Origin: Tricholoma matsutake
Lineage: Eukaryota; Basidiomycota; Agaricomycetes; Agaricales; Tricholomataceae
Reading direction: 5' to 3'
NCBI GenBank assembly: GCA_026075535.2
Contig: AP026548.1
Span: 7,998,001-8,062,000, forward strand
DNA: 64,000 nt
The position numbers and the translations under genes were made by a program. The stretch's first letter is position 1. Each line of letters begins with the position of its first letter. The notes under the pieces were generated by a model that was not told the origin of the DNA, searched no databases, and was given only the letters and a program-made list of their open reading frames with translations. Of this stretch, positions 57,695 through 64,000 are shown piece after piece.

Positions 57695-58701
57695 ATGTCC
57701 ACCCCAGCAGTTGCCATGCAGGTCAAAATGGCCACGATGAAGGCCCAACACGAACAGAGGGAGCGGGCACTGAGGGAGCAGATGGAAAGGGAGATGAAGG
57801 AGCTAGAGGAACCAGCGAGGGAAGAGGAATGCTGGGTGCAGGAGGAGCAAAAGGCAGCAGAGGAGGCTGCAAAGGTTGAGGAGGCATGCCAGGCAGAGGT
57901 GCGGAAAAAAGAGGCAGCGGCTGCAAGACAAGCGGAGAAAAAGCGGGCGGCTGCAGATGTGGGTTTGGAAGACGAGGCCGAGGGGAGCAAGTCCCCAAAG
58001 AAAAAGAAAGTCGCCAAGTCAAAGGCGTGAGTGGGGTTGGAGGAGTCGGAGGGTCCGGTGCGGGTGCAGGCCACATTGCCCTGCAAAAGGTGCGCACTTG
58101 TTTTTCTTCTCAGTCTCCTTTTACTGATAAGTGGCCTAGATGCAAATATCAAAAGATTGCTTGTTTCAAGATGGGTGCGAAGGGACGCATGTGCGACAAC
58201 TGCATGCATGTCAAACATAAGTGCAAGGAGGTAGTGTGGGAGGGGCAGGAAGCCCCTGCAGCAAAAACGGCAGGAACAACAGGGGCAACCGGGGAAAACC
58301 CAGAGGTAATGCAACAGATGATGAAGTTGATAAGGAAGGGTTTTGCTGAGGTTGCCAATGTGGTGCGGGAGTTGATGGGGGAGATCTGGGATGCTTTGGA
58401 CCCAGAGTGGGTGGAGGAAGAAAGCACCGGGGAGGAAGAAAGTGCCGTGGAGGAGAGCGACGAGGGTGACAAAGAGGTGGAGCGGGCAGTGTGAGAGTCC
58501 CGGCGGGAAAGACGCAGGATCCACAAGTCTGGTGATGACTGGGAGGCCTTCCAGAGATATCTGGAGAAAAGGTGGGCGGATGACAAGGAGGAGAGCAAGA
58601 GTGGAGATGAGGAGGGTGGAGAGAAGGATGAGGGTGGAGAAGAGGGCGAAGTTGGGGGAGAGGTTGATGAAGACGGAGAGGGAGAAGTGGAGGTAGTGTA
58701 G
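57695..58701 (+). pseudogene. Opposite-strand accessory gene of the gypsy element
   Basis: Plus strand, antisense to the element, between the pol end and the 3' LTR. MSTPAVAMQ starts a highly charged coiled coil (EQMEREMKELEE ... EEAAKVEEACQAEVRKKEA) with a basic tail (SPKKKKVAKSKA). A Cys-rich part follows (CKYQKIACFKMGAKGRMCDN then CMHVKHKC), of Zn-cluster type spacing CxxCx6C. Next comes a helical stretch (MMKLIRKGFAEVANVVRELM) and an acidic end. TGA codons at 58028-58030 and 58492-58494 stand where Arg fits. One frame change between 58030 and 58110 may hide an intron. Similar coiled-coil plus Cys-cluster genes accompany gypsy elements in other mushrooms, from general memory. A nucleic-acid-binding role is only suggested. 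Confidence 0.55.
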
Positions 58702-58788
58702 GGATCCAGTCGGATCCAAAAAAATTTTGTTTTTCAATAAATTTTGTTTCTGAGTTCAGACTGAGTGAATAAGTAATGTGAATAGTCT

Positions 58789-59034
58789 TTAAGCGGGTAA
58801 TGGTCCGGGTTTCTGTGGGTAGCAGGTGTGAAAATCCACAAGGAGTTCTTGGGTGTGGTCAAGTTCTGTAACAGGTAGCCAGGAGGTCTCTTCACCAGTT
58901 CCCTGATAACCTTCCCATCAGACGAGGTAGAGGAACTTGCAGTGATGTTGGTTGTGGACTTTGGAGTCAAGGACTTCGGCGATCTCATATTCGAGCTCAT
59001 CGTCGATGGTGATCAGAGGAGGTGGAAGTTGTAC
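58789..59034 (-). pseudogene. Gypsy integrase C-terminal chromodomain
   Basis: In the frame ending at TAA 58789-58791, minus-strand translation gives ELEYEIAEVLDSKVHN, CKFLYLV, stop, WEGYQGTGEETSWLPVTELD and TQELLVDFHTCYP. This is a chromodomain as found at the end of chromoviral integrases, where it guides insertion to modified chromatin. TGA at 58918-58920 replaces the expected Arg/Lys before WEGY. Confidence 0.7.
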
Positions 59035-60066
59035 TCAATTTGGAATTGTGTTCAGGGAGTGTTTCTCTAGTTGAGAGACATGGAAAACAGGGTGAATGGC
59101 CCACATGTGATCTGGGAGCTGCAGGGTGACTGAGTGAGTGCCCGGGCGGGTGATGATTTTGAAGGGGCCATGGTGCTTTTCGGAAAGTTTCTTGGAAGGA
59201 CGAGTGGTGCAGATATTTTCTGCAGTGATGTAGGCAGAGTCACCAATGTTGAAGTTGGGTGTGGGTGCCCGATGTTTGTCTGCAGGACCTTGATAATGCT
59301 CTTGAGCGGCCGCAAGAAGCTCCTGATGAAGGTCGTCTAAGTCGACGACAAACTCGCAGGCACGCTGTGAAGCTAAGTCGCATTCTGGAAAGATGGAAAT
59401 GTTCAGGTGATAGCCTTTGTTGGCAAAGAAAGGGGATACGTCTGTAGAGGCGGAAGGAGCATTGTTGTAGGCAAATTTGCCCAAGGGTAAGAGGTGAGAC
59501 CAGTCGTCCTGCTGATAGTTGCAGAAGATCCAGAGGTACTGCTCCAAGGTCTGATTAAGTTGTTCTGTCTGACCATCACCTTGCGGGTGATAACCGGAAG
59601 TGAAGTGGATCCGCATGTCAAGCGCTTTTCTGAGGGAGCGGAAGAAATGGGAGACAAACTTGGATCCCCAGTCACAAGTGACGTGCGATGGAACGCCATG
59701 CTTGGAGAAGACATGGAGGACGAACAGGTTGGCTAGTTCTTGGGCTGTGATTTCATTGACAGTTGGGATGAAGATACCTTGTTTGGTGAGACAGTCAACG
59801 ATGACCAGGATAGCGGTGTGACCATCGGAGTCGGGTAGTTGCTCAATGAAATCCATGGAGATAGAGTTCCAAGGTCATTCCGGAACCGGGAGTTGCTTTA
59901 GAAACCCGTAGGGCTTGGGTCAAGGTGATTTGGATTGTTTGCAAGTGGTACAGGATTTGCAGAATTCCTGCACAAAGGTGCAGAGGTTTGGCCAGACATA
60001 TTCCCGGCAGACAAGCTGCTGGGTTTTGTTTTGTCTGAAGTGGCCAGAGAGGATGTGATCATGTTT
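59035..60066 (-). pseudogene. Gypsy integrase
   Basis: From the 5' side: zinc-binding HDHILSGHF ... CKSCTTCKQSK (60060-59930), then the core 59035-59856 with the catalytic Asp in VIVDCLTKQ, the second Asp in TCDWGSKFVSHFF and the Glu in GDGQTEQLNQ. A C-terminal SH3-like part (KKLSEKHHGPFKIITRPG) follows. The 273-codon core is fully open. Upstream, TGA codons at 59920-59922 and 59875-59877 stand at positions where Arg is expected (KSP-stop-PKPYGF, VPE-stop-PWNS). Integrase joins cDNA to the genome. This copy cannot be made as one polyprotein. Confidence 0.8.
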
Positions 60067-61185
60067 TTACTGAAGGACCTTGAGGCAAAGATCCACAACG
60101 TCCGGAACATAAATCCGGTCGAAGTGGCAGAGGAGACCTGCCTCGTCTATGGTCCAGTTGGGGTCAACAGGTGTCAGAAGATGTGCAGATGATAAGGGGT
60201 CAAGGGGTAGGGAGGTGCAGATGTCATGGTGAAGTTTCTCAACATCCATGATTACTGCTTGTCGAAGGACGGGTGTGGCGAAATAGGTGGCACAAAGGGA
60301 AGAGATGAGCTGTTCCTGTGTGAATACAGGTCGGAAGTTGGTTGGGTTTACAGAGGCGAAGTTGCTATTTCCCCCTTTGCAGTAGACGTCCCAACGTCTA
60401 GTGAGTGCATCTGGCTTGGCCCCTAATTTTCCGGGGTGGAAGTGGATGACAAGATTGAACTGGGAAAGGTACTCAGACCAACAGGCCTGGCGGCAGGTGA
60501 GCAACTTGGTAGTGCTGAAGTACTCAAGATTTTTGTGGTCGGTGACCACATCAACCGGGTTTGCAGAACCCTCGAAATACTGCCACCAGTGTTTGAAGGC
60601 TTCGAAAATGGCCAAGAGTTCCTTATCATGGGTGTCATAATTTAGTTCAGCAGGATTGAAAGAGCGCGAATGAAAAGCAACCAGATGGATTTCTCCATCT
60701 GCAGTGTAAACCGAAAGGATAGCCGCTAAGGCATAGTCGGAAGAGTACCATCTGTGAGTCAGGTACCCATTGCATTAAGACGGGGGCGTGGGTGAATTCT
60801 TGTTTGAGCTTTTCAAAAGTGTCGCGGCACTTCTTGTTGAAGTCCCAGGGTGTGGATTTCCACGTCAAGCGGGTGAGTGGGATGACAATGTCTGAATAGC
60901 CGTTAATGAAGCGGCGGTAAAAGTTGCAAAAGCCTAAGAAGGATTGAATATCCTTAACTTTCCGAGGCTTGGGCCAGTCAAGCACAGTTTTGACTTTATC
61001 CTCAGACATCTGCAGGCCATCCGGTAAAAGGATGAAACCTAAATATTCAATGGTGTCTTTGTGGAACTCACATTTCTGTGGAGAGGCGTAAAGTCCATTT
61101 TCCTGGAGATGGTGGAGGACTTCTTTGATGTGAGCCCCATGCTGGGACTTGTCATCGGAATAGATTAGGATGTCGTCTAAGGGTT
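60067..61185 (-). pseudogene. Gypsy reverse transcriptase remnant and RNase H
   Basis: Starts abruptly with LDDILIYSDDKSQH (catalytic YSDD at 61151-61162), then EYLGFILLPDGLQMS, FLGFCNFYRRFI and TPWDFNKKCRDTFEKL (thumb and connection). After a one-base frame change near 60745 comes RNase H (AAILSVYTADGEIHLV, LNYDTHDKELLAIFEAFKHW, VTDHKNLEYF). Fingers and most of the palm are missing; the join to the gag/protease side is at about 61180. Confidence 0.8.
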
Positions 61186-62434
61186 CGGAAAGGGGTGGAA
61201 GAGTTGGGAAAGGTTAGAAGAATGGTTAGGGAGTCAGGGTCGGAAAGAGCAGATGCGTTGAGACAAACGTAGGCAGCCAAGTGGGTAAGGTCAATGCAAC
61301 CCCCAGCCCCAATGGCTGTATCCTGAGGGTTGCAGACTATTTTTCCAAGTCCGTAGTCTCGGGAACAACAGTGGATGCACGGGCCTTTGCGGCTTTGGAT
61401 TTTGGGCAGTTTCCTGCTATGTGCCCTTCCTCACCGCAGTAGAGACAAAGTCGTTCTCTCATGAGATGTTCTCATTCCTCCCCAGTAAGCTTGCCATTCT
61501 TCCCCAACTTATCGGAGATGGACAACTTGGGCTTGTCCCAGGAAGTGTTCTTTGTCGCGGAAGACTGCTGGTTGGAGGTGTTACTGCGGGCGGAGTTTGA
61601 AGAGGCTTGGTTTGTCAGCGGGGAAGGGCTTTTGGAAGAGTCCTTCTGACTAGAGTTAGTGATGTTACTGGAATTCTTTGTTTCGAAATGGGATTCACCT
61701 TCTTGCATCCAGTAGATGTCATCGCTGTCCTGCGCTTTCAAGCACAGTTCTGTGAGAGTATTGGGTCTACCACCCCAGAGAACTTCTATGTGAAGCCGGA
61801 GCGGAAGACCGCGGAAATAGCAGTCACAAAGGGCTGCTTCATTCCAGTTGACCCTAGAAGCTAATTCCCACAAGTCAACATTATATCTCATGATACGACC
61901 ACCTTTCTTCATTGCTAAATCAGAGAGAGCTTTTTCCGCGTCTGCGACCGGGTCATGGGGACCAAAGTTACTTTCCAGCTCGGCGAGGAAAGCTTCATAG
62001 TCCCACATCCAGTGTGCAGAATCTGTTGGGTCATTCAGACCAGGCTCAAACCAACTGAGAGCTGATCCCTTAAGATAAGAAAGGATGAATATGATCTTTT
62101 TCTCATCAGAGGAAAATATGTGCGGACGGTCGCAGAAATGAAGATTGCAGGAGACTAAGAAGTCTCTAAGTTTCTTCAGATTGGTGCCATCGAAAGTGTC
62201 GGGGTCGCAAACTTTGATTTTCTCGGTCTTGGGTGTGTTATTCTGATGAAGGGTGCAGATACTCTCTGAGAGGTTGTAAAGGACATCTATGAACCTATCC
62301 CCTGGGTCAGGGTTTTCCCCCGTGAGAGGTTGATCCTCAGGATCATTGGGATCGGGGTCACCCCCAGGGCCGTCAGGACCACTAGGGTCGTCGGGTCCGC
62401 CGGGGGGTCCATTTTCTAGACCAGGATCTTCAGT
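61186..62434 (-). pseudogene. Gypsy Gag with zinc knuckle and protease stump
   Basis: Frame open from 62434 to a TGA at 61472-61474. It holds a Pro/Asp-rich start (GPPGGPDDPSGPDG), a capsid-like part (KKLRDFLVSCNLHFCDRP, LSYLKGSALSWFEP, LESNFGPHDP) and a Ser/Asn-rich linker. After the TGA (Arg expected) comes a CCHC knuckle CLYCGEEGHIAGNC (about 61405-61450). The frame then runs toward a protease start (LLTFPNSSTPFRTL), but the DSG active site is absent because of the deletion at 61180. No Met start: a TGA sits in frame at 62435-62437. Confidence 0.75.
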
Positions 62435-62559
62435 TCAGGCTGGTTGATGCCCCCTACGTACTCAAGGGGAGTTCTTGATCAAAAACCTTCTGGGTTGCCG
62501 GAAGGTTGCGGGGCAAGCTTCCATGCCTTGTATTTGCATGAGTCAGATCCACCAATCAT
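62435..62559 (-). other. Presumed 5' leader of the gypsy element
   Basis: Non-coding; no LTR end or primer-binding site can be fixed. It joins directly to the Helitron-type fragment, so the 5' LTR is missing. Confidence 0.35.
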
Positions 62560-63065
62560 CTCAGGGTTTTTCTGGAGTGGACAGTATCAAAAATAACATG
62601 TGTCTTTAGAGGTGTTTTGGTCACATAATTAGAAACATACAGGAGCACGCCTTTGATGGCAGTCCCCGATCAAAGACTGGTGATATTGGTATTGCACCTG
62701 AAAAGATAGTAAGTAAAGGTATTCAGCCATGACTCACGCTTCTTCATGTGAATGCCACCCATTTCAGGATCAACCTCAGACTCCTCATATGTTGGGTGAG
62801 GGAATCTTGCCTTACATCTTCCCCATATGTTGTCAAGGCAACCCTTGAAGGACCTCAACTTATTCTGTTAGCCATCCTTGTTTCTATTTGTGGTACATTT
62901 GTGAATGTTTGACCTTAGGATCACATCATCCACAGTGCATATAAACTGGTCCCACCATGTGCTCATAGCAGTGCAAGACTCACACCCTTTGCAATCAGGA
63001 GTTTTGCATAGGGGTGGTGGTGTTTCTGGCAGTGTCTCTGTTGGATCTAACAGGGCAAGTGACAA
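62560..63065 (-). pseudogene. Helitron-type replicase/helicase N-terminal fragment
   Basis: Minus strand. CKTPDCKGCESC, WWDQFICTVDDVILRSN and HKC (62868-63030), then CLDNIWGRCKARFP, ESEVDPEMGGIHMKKRESW, YLFRCNTNITSL (62670-62860), a TGA, and on in the same frame SGTAIKGVLLYVSNYVTK and LKTHVIFDTV (62575-62670). This order matches the Cys-rich region before the Rep domain in fungal Helitron proteins, as I remember the family. Both ends are missing, with one or two stops. The 3' side abuts the gypsy leader. Confidence 0.6.
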
Positions 63066-63718
63066 TTTTGATAGTTTTACAGCTATAACTTATCTTCCAA
63101 TGAGTCAAATTTAGAAAGCCATGCAGTTTTAGATTCCCCCCAGAATATAGAATAGATTTGAGAGTGAAAATGGCAAGTTCTTATTTCTCACATCTTTGCC
63201 ATTTGTGAGCTTAATACATGTCAGAAAATAGTTTGAAGGCTTGGAAATGAATCATAGAGTGTATCAGTATGTTATGGAATAAGTAGTTAAATGTTCAATG
63301 TGATGTGGAATGGTTGTGGCCAGATATACTGTAAAATGCATTGATTTGAGGACTTGATCAACTTGAGTTTGACTCAAGTCTGACTTGAGTTTGACTCAAG
63401 TCTGACTTGAGTTCTCAGACATTTGCAATACTCCACATAAAAATGAAATTCAAGTTGTAGTAGATTAACACAATACTCTCCCACTTGTCTAAACAGTATT
63501 TTTACCATTGCCAACAGTGGAGGAGGCCTTGGAGTTGTTGAAATCAATGTGCTCACTGCATCAATCACTATCTGGCCATTGCTGGAACGAGTGTCGATGA
63601 CGCGCGTACACATTCTTTCTGCCACCTTCCTTCCCTCTTTCATCCACCCTCTCTTTTTCGACGCCACACCACCACCCTGTTAGCACCCATAACCACACAG
63701 GCCACCAAGCACAAAACA
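63066..63718. other. Intergenic, nothing recognised apart from a short repeat
   Basis: No supported frame. Holds the tandem hairpin words at 63361. Confidence 0.4.
63361..63412. repeat. 22-bp tandem repeat made of ACTTGAGT/ACTCAAGT hairpins
   Basis: Unit 'acttgagtttgactcaag' plus 'tctg', 2.3 copies; each unit is itself an inverted repeat. Confidence 0.8.
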
Positions 63719-63758
63719 GAGGGCCCAAATGATGAACTGATGTCATCTGGGCCCTCAG
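63719..63758. repeat. GGGCCC-armed palindrome
   Basis: GAGGGCCCAAATGATGA pairs, with mismatches, with ATCTGGGCCCTC on the other side. Related by arm sequence to the palindrome at 6588-6620. Confidence 0.65.
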
Positions 63759-64000
63759 ATAAGTTTTTTTAGTTGACTTCTTTCTTTTAAACTAACTAAA
63801 TGTTTTTCTTCATTTTTAGGTTCCTTCTTCTGGATAACAACATCACCCATCCACGAAACGACACACACAAACCCTATAGGAACCCCACACAAGCCCTGCG
63901 CTGCCACTGCAAGCCTCTGCTTGCAGGGCAGCAATGGGCATGTTTCTGGACCATGATGACCACATCCGATGCCATCCTATGCTGCTGCTGCGAGCCTCTG
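63759..64000. other. T-rich stretch then CTGC/GCTG-rich DNA
   Basis: Pyrimidine-rich with an acceptor-like 'tttttag' at about 63820. The last 120 bp carry 'agcctctg' and 'tgctgctg' words. Cut by the window end. Confidence 0.3.

Noticed and set aside
57682..58737. 351-codon minus-strand frame
   Set aside because: Antisense shadow of the accessory coiled-coil gene; Leu/Ser/Pro-rich with no domain, and its open state follows from the opposite strand's Glu/Lys/Arg codons.

Overview
The window looks like transposon-rich nuclear DNA of a mushroom-forming basidiomycete (Agaricomycetes). The evidence is spliced genes with introns of about 40-60 nt, SUN-domain and coiled-coil genes, and remnants of agaricomycete-expanded families (F-box/LRR, WD40, BCS1-like). 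The mobile elements also fit: a chromodomain Ty3/gypsy element with an opposite-strand accessory gene, a Tnp2 (CMC/EnSpm) transposase and a Helitron-type protein fragment. The species cannot be named from the sequence. There is no rRNA gene, intact tRNA gene or CRISPR array.

Layout. 1-5 kb and 43.8-51.6 kb, plus a reverse copy at 26.6-28.0 kb, are built from a composite non-coding repeat. Its modules are called here B, T (tandem array), L (linker) and A. They recur in five loci with orientation and order changed. 5.4-7.3 kb holds two tRNA-headed, SINE-like elements in opposite orientation that share a tail. Between them lie a 90-bp minisatellite and a palindrome. 7.3-9.2 kb has FKBP-like and WD40 relics. 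12.1-20.4 kb is the most gene-like stretch: four minus-strand genes (a 500-aa coiled-coil tail-anchored protein, a 165-aa protein, a 769-aa Ser/Pro/Arg-rich protein, and a gene split by one stop codon). 20.7-21.3 kb is a small TIR element carrying a WD40 piece. 22.6-24.7 kb has an acidic 152-aa protein and a SUN-domain protein. 25-26.3 kb is a decayed F-box/LRR gene. 28.2-31.6 kb is a multi-exon acidic gene of an uncharacterised agaricomycete family, carrying two nonsense codons. 33.8-34.6 kb is a four-exon coiled-coil gene with an exon-plus-intron duplication. 36.6-42.1 kb is a Tnp2 transposase gene interrupted by an inverted duplication (two 1,444-bp arms, 202-bp spacer). 52.5-54.1 kb holds a small membrane-protein gene and a BCS1-like gene truncated before its AAA domain. 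55.8-56.8 kb is a tandem array of units of about 370 bp, into which a gypsy element (3' LTR 56803-57559, coding region to 62434) has inserted. That element lacks protease and most of reverse transcriptase, and it abuts a Helitron-type fragment (62.56-63.07 kb).

Common themes. Most of the DNA is decayed mobile sequence. Nonsense codons in the gypsy element are mostly TGA where Arg CGA is expected, and differences between repeat copies cluster at CpG. Both fit deamination of methylated CpG. An 18-nt hairpin motif, CWGCG-N8-CGCWG, occurs about 30 times in different repeats and also alone. It is the most unexplained signal in the window.
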